Numbered from the stretch's first letter, positions 1 through 12,023 are shown. The stretch is 64,000 bases of DNA from Boswellia sacra (GCA_013180625.2 SNVD02010475.1:124001-188000); one strand, 5' to 3'. A program made the numbers and translations. Notes: generated from the letters alone by a model not told the origin.

Positions 1-440
1 GAATTATAGTGGTTCGACGAACTGTGCCTACATCCATTTGGAAGATTGCAGAGAATTATTCCACTATGAAGAAAACAAGATTACAAGGCTTTCAATACTC
101 TCTTACATCAAGAAACAATCTTTTCTTAGTCCTCACCTTTCCCTAGAAACCCTACAAGAGAATATTCAGAAGTCTCTTGCAAAATAAACAAAACAGACTA
201 TTTATAATATTCAATCTATGTACAGTAACCGCCTCTGGTGCAACAGCGCCATGCACTTGTCGTAGGAGTGCCAACTCTCTGCCTGAACAGGTTTGCGTGT
301 TCTTCACATTGGCGCAACGGCATGGACCACCTTGCACAGGAGCGCGACTTTTCTGCCATACTTGCGCAGAAGCGCAAGTCACATGGCGCAGGATTGTGGA
401 TCCATGCCTGACACTAACTTCATGCATTTTGAGAGCCAAT
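1..440 (-). repeat. Partial LTR-like repeat at the left edge
   Basis: This stretch resembles the U3-R part of a Copia-type LTR read on the minus strand. A TATA-like box, TATAAATAG, lies at 198-206 on the minus strand, and the left end carries the TGGTTCG... wording common near the 3' end of plant Copia LTRs. It is richer in GC between 240 and 410, with repeated TGCGC motifs, than the AT-rich DNA beside it. The other end and any primer-binding site lie outside the window, so this is an inference from composition and motif only. Open frames here look incidental. Confidence 0.35.
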
Positions 441-786
441 TCTCACATTACATCATCTTTCTTAACAACTTGTATTTAATTTTTGAATTTAATTTTCATG
501 CCGAGTGAATTTCTATGAAATAGCTTTAAGTGTAATATTTTTCTATACAGTGGATAATTGATATGTGGTACTGATATTATACAAAATATATATTAAGAAC
601 AAAGAAGTAAATACTACTGCAAAAAAGGCAAAAATATGTATTTTTCTGAAATAGACTACTTTTTGTAAAAGAAAATAATCAAAATAAAAAAACACAGAAA
701 ACCATATTCCTGAACAGATTAACAGAATTGTAGAAGTCAATCAACCATCAGGTTCCAAAAATTCTTTTTAGCGAGCTCCAAGCACT
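441..786. other. AT-rich spacer, nothing recognised
   Basis: Low-complexity AT-rich DNA between the edge repeat and the hAT-like element. No coding signature or clear repeat was seen. Confidence 0.5.
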
Positions 787-793
787 ACTGCAG
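787..793. repeat. Left target-site duplication ACTGCAG of the hAT-like element
   Basis: ACTGCAG here matches 2093-2099 exactly and borders the inverted ends of the element. Confidence 0.5.
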
Positions 794-1407
794 TCATGGA
801 CGGAGCCAAGAAAGGACAAGGAGGGGCAATTGCCTCTCCTTGATTTGAAAATTTCTCTGCAATTGAAAATTTTTTAAAATATATTATCTATTTTACCCCT
901 CCTTTATTCTAAAATTACAGATTTAATTAAATTTGATCCATTTTTTTTTATTGTTTTCTTCTTACTTACTTGTGCACCTCGACAAATTTAAAACCATATT
1001 TTATGTTTTGTGGTCCTGTCTATTTACATAAAATAAGAAATTATTTCTTATTCTTCACTTCAGTGGACACCTTTACCAAATCAAAACCCATATATCTTTT
1101 GTGCCTCATCTATTCACATAAAAAGAATTGGAAGTTAGTATATGTAGAAGTAAAAATCTTATTCTCCTCTTTTATTTGTTGGTTTTTATCATATTAAGCA
1201 AATGTACTCTATTTTAATATTATTAAATATCACTTTTTTTTTTAATTCTTCATCTTGGTTTGTAATTTATGGCTGTTTGTTTATTATCATTATATTATCT
1301 ATGAAAATGAGATAATGATTTTATGTAATTGCTTTATTGTTTTGTCCAATGACTTGCTAATTATTGTCATTGTTAGTGTATTATAATTTCAATTTATACA
1401 ATCTTTT

Positions 1408-1415
<8 letters not shown>

Positions 1416-1461
<46 letters not shown>
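1416..1461. repeat. (TA)n microsatellite
   Basis: A near-perfect run of TA dinucleotides inside the hAT-like element. Confidence 0.9.
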
Positions 1462-1467
<6 letters not shown>

Positions 1468-2028
1468 TTAAAACTATATTAAGGGTCATGATTTTGAATA
1501 TTTTATATTTTGTATAATATAAATAAAAAAAGAGTGGACGCTACATGCCTTATCTATTATTTATTTGCATCGTAAATTAATAATTGAAACTTTGTTAGAT
1601 TTATTGAATTATTTAAAGTTATTAATATTAGAAAATTTTAATTTTATTATTCAAAAGCCAACTATTATTTATTTGGATAATAAATTACTAAGTTGATTAT
1701 TACTCTTTAAATAAGTAATTCTATACATGGAGTAAAAGTTAGTCAAATTCCTAAGTTGATTATTCCTCTTTAAGAAAGTGTTTTTATTTTCTATTTTTTA
1801 AAAATTCATTTACATAACTAAATAAGGATCAATGGTTAAATGATATTTTAGTTAATAATATGATAAATTAGATATCATATCATACTTTCAAAATATTAAA
1901 TATTTATCTTAGTAATTTGACATGAAATTACTTATTAATTGAATATATTATTATTTATACGAGAATTTTAAAATTTTACTGTTTATAAACTTATCTAACA
2001 AAAATTTTACTGTTTATGAAATTTTGCC

Positions 2029-2092
2029 TCTCCTTAACAGACTCTGTGGCTCCGTCACTGTCTCCTTAACAGACTTTGTGGCTCCGTCACTG
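2029..2092. repeat. 32-bp tandem duplication of the right terminus of the hAT-like element
   Basis: Two adjacent 32-base units, 2029-2060 and 2061-2092, each run from TCTCCTTAACAG to GGCTCCGTCACTG. They differ by one base (C at 2044, T at 2076). The terminal inverted sequence is therefore present twice at this end. Confidence 0.9.
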
Positions 2093-2099
2093 ACTGCAG
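2093..2099. repeat. Right target-site duplication ACTGCAG of the hAT-like element
   Basis: Exact match to 787-793, immediately outside the right inverted end. Confidence 0.5.
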
Positions 2100-2999
2100 C
2101 CAATAAATCGTTCCAACGTCCATATATTGCCACACTAAAGAAACTTTTCTACACGATCTCCTACAACACAAGATAACATTAAATATTGCAACCAAAATGA
2201 TAAACTTTATGATCATGGACATCTGACATCATTTGCTTATACAAATCAATTCAAAATGCAAAGTAAAAACAAAAAGATAAAACAATGGTCAGAAATTCAG
2301 ATGCAGTTCAACATATACAACTCAACTAGGAATTCAAGTAATACTACTATGCACCGCAAAGCATAAAAAGATTTATGGTCTTTGGTGTACCATCAATGTT
2401 GAATTTGGAAACCACAAAGTAAAGGCATAAATAACTCCAAGAAAAAGCTCAAAGCTACATACGATGTACAACATTAATATATGATTTTATAGATATGCAA
2501 CATCAATATGATGGTCATATGATACATGTAACCTACTGATAATCTGTCTCATCAGAGCAAACTTACATTGAATTTTACAAAATCAGAAAAGCATTATATT
2601 CACAACTATTCATTATATTTTAATCTAATGGATGAGTTCAAAAGCCAAGAAATCATAATTAATGGTACCGATCGACTCACGCCGTTGATTAAATGGTATA
2701 AGGGGTTGAAAATTTATATCATAATTTTAAATAAATATTTTAGTTAAAAGATCAAAACCCATATATACGTATATATATGTGTGTACTCCGTAAGCGATTA
2801 TAACTATCAGCAAAATTTGATATATAACCATAAAGTACCTTATTTACTTGATAAATTTGTTCCTTCATCAGCATCCATGAAAATAGGATATCAATTTACT
2901 GACCATACTAAAAGTGAAATTGAAGGATCAATTGTATATCCACAACATTTATGTAATCGATCTACATATATCATAATGAAGTATACAAGACCTCAGAAA
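2100..2999. other. Spacer, possibly decayed 3' end of the F-box gene
   Basis: AT-rich sequence with no intact frame of interest. The right part might hold further remnants of the F-box/LRR pseudogene, but I could not follow its similarity below about position 3000. Confidence 0.4.
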
Positions 3000-3892
3000 G
3001 TTTCACTTACAATGAAAGCAATTTTGCATGTGAGAAATCTTCAACCATTCTTGGCACAGCTGAAATGCATTATTGTTTCCAACCATTTTCCTTTTGGCAA
3101 CTTGTTGACGGGTATGAATGCTGACCTTCTCAAGTCCCAGACGTTCATTAATAGTCAATTGTAAGGTAAAAGAATTTGAGTCTTGGAGCTGATACCACGA
3201 GCTTTCTTTTCTTCCTTGGGAAAATTAATATGAGGGACGACATCCAAATATCTTAGATCTGATATGGTTAAGTTTACAAGCTGTGAAGCAGGTATGTTGA
3301 GGGTCCCAATTTAAACAACATTCGGTTATGAGTAAATTCTGCAGATTTAAGCAACCAGACAAGATATCTTTACCCAGATCTTTAGAACTCAAGGAGATGT
3401 TAGAGAGATGCAGAGTCCTCAACGATATAAAACCAAACTGCTGTAGTTCGAAATCCGTTATAAGGAACGACATAATCAGGATTCGACGTTTTATATTGTA
3501 TCTAGTAAATTCCCTAATATTTACAGTAGTATCAAACTCTTCAATGTTGTGTAATCTAGCATACTTGAAAACTCTTTCATTCAAAGTCGTACTTCCGCTT
3601 CCGTCACAATGAAATCTGAGTTTACTAAGCTTGGAGAGCTTGTGGTGATCCAAGACATGCTTAACGAATTCTCCAAAACCGCTCGCCCTTTCGAACTTTG
3701 TGCTATTAAAACTGAGATTATGGATATGAGTCCAGTGATAGCTCCATTTCTTGGACAAAATGCAGGTTTGGACAGCATACTTGGTTTCCATTAAAGATAG
3801 AATGTGATGGATTATGGGATCTGGCGAGTTGCTGAGCCTGGCTACCTTTTTTTTTGTACTTTCTTTCCGGTGTGTTGATCACTTCCCTCCAT
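3000..3892 (-). pseudogene. F-box/LRR (FBD-type) protein pseudogene
   Basis: Reading the minus strand from a likely ATG at 3892, a short leader is followed by the F-box signature LSNSPDPIIHHIL, then TKYAVQTCILSKKW, typical of plant F-box/LRR proteins with an FBD tail. Leucine-rich segments follow, including LRTLHLSNISL and LVNLTISDLRYLDVV. Intact family members are about 400-480 residues and act as substrate adaptors of SCF ubiquitin ligases. Here the leader and F-box lie in different frames on either side of a run of nine A at 3846-3854. A second frame change occurs near 3305, where the LRR sequence passes to another frame. Below 3165 the similarity becomes ragged, with stops. The longest uninterrupted piece is 188 residues (3225-3791). 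The family call is firm; the pseudogene call follows from the breaks, although the first could be a one-base error in the homopolymer. Confidence 0.75.
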
Positions 3893-4229
3893 GTAGACCT
3901 CTTCAGCTTTTCTTATCTCTTTTGTGTTAAATCTGATCATTCATTCTACAAACCTTCAGTCAAATAGATATAGTACTACAAAACACTGATAGATGATATG
4001 ATATTGCCAATGCATGCCCCTCGCGGGTTCAAATATTCTTCTTCAATTACAAAAATAAAATAATAAAATTGCAATTATAGCAATACCAAAATTCTAGGCG
4101 AATGCATTAAAGAACGTTTTCTGTTTCCAATTGTAAAATTAAAATAGTTTAATGCTCAAGACAAGAAGGGCGTGTAAGGTGTACATAGTATTTGCAAATA
4201 CAGATTAGCATTTTAAGAATCAGGGGACG
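3893..4229. other. Spacer, nothing recognised
   Basis: Upstream side of the F-box pseudogene. No clear promoter could be assigned and no other coding signature was seen. Confidence 0.4.
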
Positions 4230-4299
4230 TAAATGAATTTTTCACCCCTTTAAGGACGGAAAAGACTTATCCATACTGGAGCTGATCATGAACTCAGGT

Positions 4300-4330
4300 G
4301 GCAGGTAAGGATGGGAAAACCGGAGGTCAA

Positions 4331-4365
<35 letters not shown>

Positions 4366-4420
4366 CCAAACCGACCCTTACAATACGGTCTATTCGGTTT
4401 GGTTTGGTTCCATTTGATGC
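4300..4420. repeat. Poly(A) run within CGGTTTGGTT-type repeat
   Basis: A run of 31 A occupies 4334-4364, followed by GCCAAACCGACCC and TTCGGTTTGGTTTGG. Sequence of the same CGGTTTGG wording recurs at 39735-39870. Such sequence is common in short plant DNA elements, but no inverted ends or flanking duplication could be defined. Confidence 0.35.
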
Positions 4421-4450
4421 ACCGATATTTTTTTTTGAGAGACACCTTCT

Positions 4451-6035
4451 TGATGGTAAAGAAATAACCAACGTTCAATATTGGTGAATTATATTTCAAA
4501 AAATAAATTAAAGGAAATAAATACCTTTATGGTGTCGAAGAAAACCACTTGATTTAGCTTAGAGTAGGAAAGAGATGACGTTGGTGTGAACTAATTTCTG
4601 GTCATTAACTATCATGAACTTTTCAAGTTGAACCAGCTAAAAAGGAAAAAAATCGTAAGGCCCCTTGGATGAGTTTTCAATTCTTAAATTTTAAGAAGAT
4701 TATTTTAAAAGTTCATTATATTATCATGACATTGTTATTTTATTTTGAAAATTATATATTATTATATTCTAACATTACTTAACAACGATATTTTATTGAG
4801 TGTAGATGAGTTTTTAATTTTTAAAATTGTAATATGGTTAAATAAGTATTCGATTTTAGAAATATATTATCATATTTTTAGAATCATATGAGCCACATAC
4901 TCTTCTTTAAAAATTATTTTATGGTATAAATCAGAACATTAATTTTTAAAAAAGTTTAATGTCACTATAATTATACCAATATTAAAAGCTAATATATGGA
5001 AAATTTCTTATTTTCAATTGCATATATATAAGCAAGAGAGAAAAAATAACTTTTGCTAAACAAGAATTTTCTTAAACTTAAGGAGGACCTTCATATTGAA
5101 ACTGAACTAAGCCTTTTCTCATCCCTCTCGGTTTGTGCTGATTTATGACTTTTCAATGGAAAAGAGAAATGATGAATAAATTTAGAAAATCAAGGAATGT
5201 AGATCGTCGCTAACTTTCATTATCAATACTTGGAATATGCATATATATAATGCTAATGGCATATTTAACCCGGGAAGCTTATTAGCTTTGACCTTGTTAA
5301 TTACTATATATTTATATCCTCACTTGGTTTCCTGAAATCTAACTTAAAAATATTTTAGAAGATAAAATTATATTTTCATAATTCTTGCTCTTTACAAAAT
5401 TACAATCTACTTTCAAGTGATGGAAATACAACAATCTTGATAGAGTATCTTGATTGTTGCACGGAGTTAATTAAACTACAACCCTTCATTTCAATAATTT
5501 TATATTAGCGTTCCACATAATTAACAAACAATCTAATGTGATAGTTGTTGAAAAATTAACTAATTGATATATTAATCATCCCATAAGTTCCAATTCTTAC
5601 TGAAGATCAATCGATGACCTTGTAAGATAATTCTTATGTGTATTGTTTCCATAGATCAATATCATAGCATTCACAAAATACTTGAAAATCAAAACCTAAC
5701 AACATTTGCAACTTTGGATAACAGCCTAACAAAAGATCAAAGGAAAACTGAACTGCACTTTCCCCTTATTTCCTGATGAGCAAAACATAGTTACAAACAT
5801 AACTTCTACAATTTCAATAGAATGGGCATTAACATATTGATATGTTAAGCAAAGATTTAATGAAAACTTTACACATCAAGAGAGGAAGGCGTTTGTATGT
5901 GCGTATATATTTCTATTGATGATGAAGATAAAATGAAAGATAGACTTGAACAAAAGTTAGATTTTTATTGAATAGTTATGAGATGAATTGTCACAAATTA
6001 GGTTAAAAACAACAACCTTTTATAGACTAATGAAC
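4451..6035. other. AT-rich intergenic DNA
   Basis: No gene seen. A stretch at about 5085-5255 is related to 18408-18565 on the other side of the Sirevirus. The last 150 bases form the left part of the pre-insertion site of that element. Confidence 0.5.
5085..5255 (+). repeat. Diverged direct repeat, copy 1
   Basis: Aligns by eye with 18408-18565: both contain ATTGAAA.CTGA followed by TTTCTCAT, and later CTAACTTTCATTAT or CAACTTTCATTAT followed by CTTGGAATATG. The copies are clearly related but diverged. Origin unknown. Confidence 0.45.
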
Positions 6036-6040
6036 CCTAG
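6036..6040. repeat. Target-site duplication CCTAG, left
   Basis: Identical to 17766-17770; together they bracket the Sirevirus LTRs. Confidence 0.85.
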
Positions 6041-7252
6041 TGAAAGCTCTGCAAGTATGCAGTTATAAGAAATATAACAGTAAATTGTAAAGTAAATTGA
6101 CACAGGAGGATTTTACGTGGTTTGGCTATAAAACCTACATCCACGGACAGCTATAAAGCTACAATTCACTGATTTCTGTTTGTACAATATTTAGGACCTT
6201 TTACAGTGCTGACTCACTCTCACACACTGACATAATATTTGTAAAACAAAATCCCACCAAGATCTTAAACTCTAGTGACACTGCCCACTCTCTATCGTAT
6301 ATAACTTAATAATACACTGTTAAGTTATACATAACAACCGATGTCTGATATTGAATTACATAAACACTTAACCCGTAAGTTATCCCAAGTGTCTACTAAC
6401 TTACACAGACTTAATCAACAACTCATGTATGATTTCAACCTCTCATACATGGAACAATGACTCAAAGAAGCATCCCAATTTGCATTGAAACTCTCCTCTT
6501 AAAGCTTGAAATGCTGTGACATGGACTCTAACAAAATAAACCGATTCTCTCTTTCTAGTCGCATACCAATTATGAAAATATAACATGGTATATATAGTGA
6601 GAGGCCTGGATGAAATCTCCTAAAAATCCTGTAAAGATCTTAATCAAAATCACATTAGGATTAGAAGAAATAAAATAGGAAGTGATATAATTAAACTCCT
6701 AAAAGAATTTGGACACAAATAAATATTCTCCTATTTTAACTAGGATACAAGAAACAATATCCTAATCTTCAAGGAGATATTTATAAGTCAAACACTTCCT
6801 AAAATATAATTCTAGAAACAGTAAAATAAGATTTAAACTAATATTCTTGTTTCATTACAAGTTGATCAAAATATAACATGTGCATGGCACATGCATGTTG
6901 ACACTAACAAACTCGTCACCAACCTTCTTAGCACAAATGCCCGACACACAATACTCGACACTCAACAAGTTTGACACAACAATCTCAACACGCGATGCAT
7001 ACAAGCTCAAAACGCATACAAGCTCGACATGTATACAAGCTCGACATGCGACGTAATCTCGACAACTTGACATTAGCTCGACACGCAACAATCTTGACTA
7101 CTCAACATTATCTTGACACTTGACTAAATCGACACTCGACAAAAGCTCGATAATAGTCTTGACACTTGACAAAACAGCAACGCAATTCTCGACAGAAGCT
7201 TGACACTCGACAGAAGCTCGACACTATATCAACTCGACACTCGATACCAATA
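6041..7252 (-). repeat. 3' LTR of the Sirevirus
   Basis: Collinear with 15175-16185 plus 17549-17765. On the plus strand it starts TGAAAG and ends CCAATA; the other copy ends CCAACA, so one terminal base of the usual TG...CA has mutated here. Its U3 end (6950-7250) is filled with repeats of the motif TGTCGAG. Confidence 0.9.
6950..7250 (-). repeat. TGTCGAG motif array in U3 of the Sirevirus LTR
   Basis: About a dozen copies of TCGAC, mostly as GCTCGACA or ACTCGACA on the plus strand, occur at irregular spacings of about 10-35 bases. The same array is present in the other LTR, at 16095-16180 and 17549-17760. Its position at the start of U3 would suit an enhancer, but that role is inferred. 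Confidence 0.7.
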
Positions 7253-7263
7253 ATCTCTCCCTG
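7253..7263 (-). promoter_or_regulatory. Polypurine tract of the Sirevirus
   Basis: On the minus strand CAGGGAGAGAT directly precedes the 3' LTR, the place and base composition expected for the primer of plus-strand DNA synthesis. Confidence 0.7.
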
Positions 7264-7653
7264 TTTGGCAACTTGTGATGAAAACACCAAACTGTTGCCA
7301 AACTCATAACAGAACACTGTTACGATATATCTAACCTTTTAATGTAATCATAAAATTGAAATTTGACAATCTTGTCAAACACCTATGTAATAAAAAACAT
7401 CATCAGATCAAATATAAAACATTCAACCAAAACTTCACAAGCACAAAACGTCAAAATAGGTCGAATGCACACACAAAGCAAAATATAACATAAAAAGTTC
7501 TTCTTCCTCCCCCTTACTTACATCCCTTGAGAAATAAGCAACAAAAATATGAACAAAACAGAAGTAAGACAAAAGTAAGCACAGTTATATCAGAATTAAC
7601 AAAAGATCAAAAAATCCAAAGAACAGAAAACTTCTTTGATCTCTCTCTTGATT

Positions 7654-9438
7654 TCAGCACAAGTGGCCAAAACTAATTAAGTCTAGGAGACTTGTGAACA
7701 AGTGGAGAAGTGAAACTGCTAGGGGCTTTCTGGTTCTACGAGCAACAGATTTGAACTTACGCCTAGGAGCAGAGGTAAGCTGTTCAGAGGGTACTGGGGT
7801 TGGTTGTGCTTCAGTAGTATCAGAAGAAGTAGCAGTAACTTCAACCACAAGTCTTCTGATGTCCTTCTCACAGAGTTCTGCACTGGTTGTCTGAGTTGTT
7901 AGTGGAGAGGTAGGAGGCTCTACTTCAGCTGCTTCAGGAAGAGGAATCATAAGATTCTTTCTCAGCAAGTGGTGAAGGCTGTTTCATTTCGAATTCTGCT
8001 TGTGTTGGTTCATCTGACACAGATTCATCTTGTAAAGCTGGAGCTGATAATTTAATTTTCTTCTTCTTCTTCTGGTCAGATGTTTTTGTCACCACTTCAA
8101 CTATCTTCTTTCCCTTCTTTGTAGTTCCCTTTGCAGGAGACTTGATTGGTTTCTCCTTTTGCATCTGTGTTGCTGTTATGTCTATCTTAACAGTAGATTG
8201 TGCAGCTTGACCTGCTCTAGGTATTTGCTCAGCTTCCTCAGCCAGTGGTTCAGCCTTAAGAATCTCCTCAGTTGGTTTCTCAGGAACCACAGTTTTAGTC
8301 TCCATGGGTTGTGGCTCTGTGTCAGTACCAGGGTGTCCTGCAAACTTTGCTTCCAAAGTAGATTGCTTGTGTTTAATTTCCTTCAAATCTTGCACAACTT
8401 CTATCAAAACAGAGTTGATCAATACAAGTTGTTCTTCAACATTTTTCTTCTGATTTTTCCTGACTTTCTTTGGCTTCGGTTCAGGTGCAGGTAAGTCAGA
8501 TTTGTCATGCAATCTGTGAAGAAATCCCTTTGTAATGGACTTAGATAGAATTTCTATCTCTTCATTAGAACTTATAGGGATGCTATTCTGTGTAAGAATC
8601 CCTTGAATCAAACAAGGAAACACAAGCAAGTAATAATCATAGTGATATGATCCAATCTGTACAATTGATCTATAGGTTAGCAAACCAAAGTTAATTGGTC
8701 GATTGGTGCCTAAACAATATAGAAATTTTACTTTGTCTTCCCAAACTTGATTTTGTTGGGAAGAAGGAAGCCAGTTGAATTGAGCTATCTTATGTATTAC
8801 TCGATATGTCTTCCTAAGGTATTGCTAGTCTATACCATCTCTTGGTTTCCATTCAATGTTTGTTCTACCACTCAATTCCTTAATCACTTCACCCATGTTA
8901 AACTCATCATCTAATGCATGCAAACTGCCTATGGGAATGTCCAGGAAAGTGTTTATAACATTCAGAGAGAATTTAACAAACTTTCCTCTCCAAAAAACTT
9001 TATGATAATGAAAGCTTTTAGGATCATCAATGGCAGTGGTGATGTTTGATAAAATTCCTGAATTAAAGCCTTCATAAGGGGTAGGAAGTTTGTTACTGTA
9101 CAAGTCCAGTAAATAGACTCAATCATCTCACTCAAGCCATAGGAGTTAAAATCTGAAAGTTTCACTGGCCTTTCCATCTGCAGATTCTATTTTGAAGTGA
9201 ACTTCACAAACTTCTGTTTGATATCTGTCGTGAGGAATTTGTTGTACTTCGGCTTGACTTTATCTTTCATCCTCTTCACTGGAACTAACTCATCCTTGCT
9301 CATGGCTGGATTAGTTACGATCTCTGCATGTGCTTGTTGTGTTAGAGATGGCTGAATGCTGTCACTCTTGTTATAACTGGAGCTGCTGTGAGAAGATGAA
9401 GAACTGGTTGTCTTTATCGAGTCAGATGAGGTCACCAT
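7654..9438 (-). pseudogene. Env-like region of the Sirevirus, broken
   Basis: Begins at an ATG at 9438-9436 after a non-coding gap of about 0.8 kb behind RNase H. It opens with a Ser-rich segment (TTSSSSSHSSSSYNKSD), followed by a region with FDFNSYG-like and VKFSLNVINTFL motifs resembling the plant transposon-protein domain of Sirevirus and Athila env-like frames. Then come a predicted coiled coil (VEEQLVLINSVLIEVVQDLKEI) and a long Lys/Glu/Pro/Thr-rich tail. An in-frame TAG lies near 9186, a frame change near 9050, others between 8825 and 8683, and another near 7950. No signal peptide or clear transmembrane segment was seen. The role of this third frame in Sireviruses is not established, so env-like is a label, not a function. 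Confidence 0.65.
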
Positions 9439-9603
9439 GGTTAGGGTTTGTAGCATGCAAAAAATTCTCAAAACAGAGAAAGAGAGAAAGAAGACCAGAG
9501 ACAGTGGAGAAACTATTGTTGGAGTATGGTATGAATAGGAGAAGCCCAAACCAATTCGTAATATACTAGGCCAAATTTTAAAAAACAATTTTGGTTTTAA
9601 CAA

Positions 9604-10277
9604 AATTTAATATTAAGTCTATTTCCAAAACCGTTTAATAACTGTCATTAATGGACAACAATTCAAATTTGATTCCAATTTGAATAAGGAATTCTAATAG
9701 AATTAGGATTCCCGCCATTGAAACTTCTCTCATTTAATTCAATAATGCTAACATGGCATTTTTGACACATGGACACACAAGAAACTTCAATTTTGGGTAA
9801 GCACAAAGGACATCATATGTTATGAAAAACGTAACAGAACACAGTTAACAATAACATAATAACAATATCTGAACATTATATGAAACATTCTAAGAAAGCA
9901 TATTTCAGAGCTGTTTAATTTTCAAATGAAAGCTATTTTTCTTCTTGATTCAATTGAGTGATCAATTTGAGTATGCTTCTAACACACACAAAAATTGATT
10001 TCAATGTGACTTTTTTAGATTAATACAGTAGCTTACACATAATATAGAGGTAGCCCTTTTCATATGAGTGGGTGACCTTAACATATTTCCTAGATACCCT
10101 GAGGTTACTCTCAGTGATGGCTTTCACACATCATATATTGGTAGCCCTCTCTGTATTTTTCATTTTAAATCAGTATCTTTTCATTCACATAAATTTTATA
10201 TTTACAACTCAACACATGCTAATTTAGAAGAAAACTTATGATACTACAGATATAAATAACATAACAGTACATAGTGT
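9604..10277. other. Non-coding spacer inside the Sirevirus
   Basis: Lies between the RNase H stop at 10278 and the env-like region. It is AT-rich with no supported frame. It may hold signals for expression of the downstream frame, but none can be identified. Confidence 0.4.
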
Positions 10278-12023
10278 TCATTCATATAACTGACAGATGC
10301 CTAAGGCTTTTCTTAGATTTTCAAATCTTGTTGCATCCAATGCCCTAGTGAACAAGTTAGCCAATTGTCTATCAGTGGAGATGTGTTCAATGTGTATCAC
10401 CTTAGATTCTACTAATTCCCTTATAAAATGGTATCTTATTTCAATGTGTTTTGTTCTAGAGTGCTGAACAGGATTTTTGAAAATATTTATAGCACTAGTA
10501 TTATCACAAAACACAATTATAAACTTTTGTTCAATACCATAATCACTCAATATTTGCTTCATCCACAATAGTTATGTGTAACAACTCCCTGCTGCTATGT
10601 ATTCAGCTTCAGCAGTTGACAAAGAAATAGAATTCTACTTTTTGCTGTGCCATGAAACCAAGTTAGTACCAAGATAAAAACAACCTCCTGAAGTACTTTT
10701 TCTGTCATCTGCATTTCCTGCCCAATTAGCATCACTAAACCCTGCAAGATAATCATTTGTATCTTTAGAAAACCATATTCCATAATCATATGTACTATGT
10801 ACATTCCTGATGATTCTCTTGGCTACTGCAAGATGTGATTCCTTGGGATTTGCTTGAAATCTTGCACAAAGTCTTACACTAAAGCACAAATCTGGTCTGT
10901 TTGTCGTGAGGTGTAGCAGGCTGCCAATAATACTTCTGTACAAGCTTGCATCAACATCTTTTCCTGCATTGTCTTTTGAAAGTTTAAGATTAGTACTGAT
11001 AGGAGTTTTAATTGGTTTTGCATTCTCAAGCCCAAATTTCTTTACAAGATTCTTAGCATATTTTGATTAAGATATGAATATCTCATCATTCATTTGCTTA
11101 ACCTGCAATCCAAGAAAGAAATTTAATTCTCTTACCATGCTCATCTCAAACTCTTCCTGTATCAACTTAACAAATTCATTAGACTTGCTTTTGTTAGTTG
11201 ATCCGAAAACAAAATCATCAACATATATTTGAGCAACAATACAATAGTTAGAAGCATGTTTGATAAATAAAGTCTTATCATTGTTGCCTCTCTTATAACC
11301 TCTCTTGATAAAAAAATTTGTCAACCTTTCATACCAAGCTCTAGGAGCTTGTTTCAAACCATACAAAGCTTTGTGCAATCTGTACACAAATTCAGGATGT
11401 TTAGGATCTTCAAAACTCGTAGGTTGTTCAACAAGGACTTCTTCATTAAGATAGTCATTTAAAAATGTTGTTTTAACATCCATTTGGTACAATTTAAAAT
11501 CAAGCAAACAAGCAATTGTAAGTAGTAATCTAATTGACTCAAGTCTAGCTACGGGTGCAAAGGTTTCATCAAAGTTTATTCCTTCTACTTGTGTATAACC
11601 TTGTGCAACTAGCCTAGCCTTATTTCTTACTACTTGTCCACTTTCATCAGTTTTATTTTTGAATATCCATTTAGTTCCAATGATATTTGCATTTTTTAGC
11701 CTAGGAACTAATTCTCATACTTCATTTCTTTTAAACTGATTAAGTTCATTTTGCATAGTTTGAATCCACACATATTCTTTTAAGGCTTCTTTCACATTTT
11801 TTGGTTCAACTAAAGAAACATAACATGCAAACCTTACCTGATTCCTTACCTTGCTTCGAGTCTTCATCATGCCATCTGGTGTTCCAATGATAAAACTTGT
11901 TGGATGTGCCTTTTGAATCCATGTGGGGGGATCTTTCTTTTCATCTTCATTCCTAATTGAATTTCTGTTCACATCTGAGTTGTCAGATGTTATGGGTGTG
12001 ACAGCAGCTGTTTCCTCTTTCAT
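10278..12023 (-). pseudogene. Sirevirus reverse transcriptase and RNase H, broken
   Basis: Minus-strand reading from 12023 gives the Copia linker and start of the reverse transcriptase (MQNELNQFKRNEV), then LYQMDVKTTFLND, HKALYGLKQAPRAWYE and the catalytic IYVDDFVFGS (near 11220). RNase H follows with YRSIIGSLLHL, the acidic AGFSDANWAGN, STAEAEY and VFCDNTSAI, ending at a stop at 10278. Stops or frame changes occur near 11710, 11066, 10630 and 10575. The catalytic motifs are readable, but the frame is not continuous, so a working polymerase is unlikely. It sits after integrase in the usual Copia order. Confidence 0.85.

Larger units (their letters stand above)
794..2092. mobile_element. Non-autonomous hAT-like DNA element
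   Basis: The two ends are inverted copies built on GACGGAGCC: the left begins near TCATGGACGGAGCCAAG and the right ends GGCTCCGTCACTG. Both are followed inward by AAGGAGRGGCAA-type sequence. The direct repeat ACTGCAG flanks it at 787-793 and 2093-2099, one base short of the 8 bp usual for hAT. The 1.3-kb interior is AT-rich and encodes no transposase, so it would depend on an enzyme made elsewhere. The family assignment rests on the GGCGGAGCC-like ends known from plant hAT elements and is an inference; the inverted ends and the flanking repeat are seen directly. Confidence 0.6.

Noticed and set aside
177..479. Open frames of 95-100 residues on both strands near the left edge
   Set aside because: They overlap each other in an LTR-like repeat and show no domain.
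6950..7250. Regularly recurring TCGAC words, considered as a CRISPR-like array
   Set aside because: Units are too short, spacing is irregular, and the array is part of a plant retrotransposon LTR.
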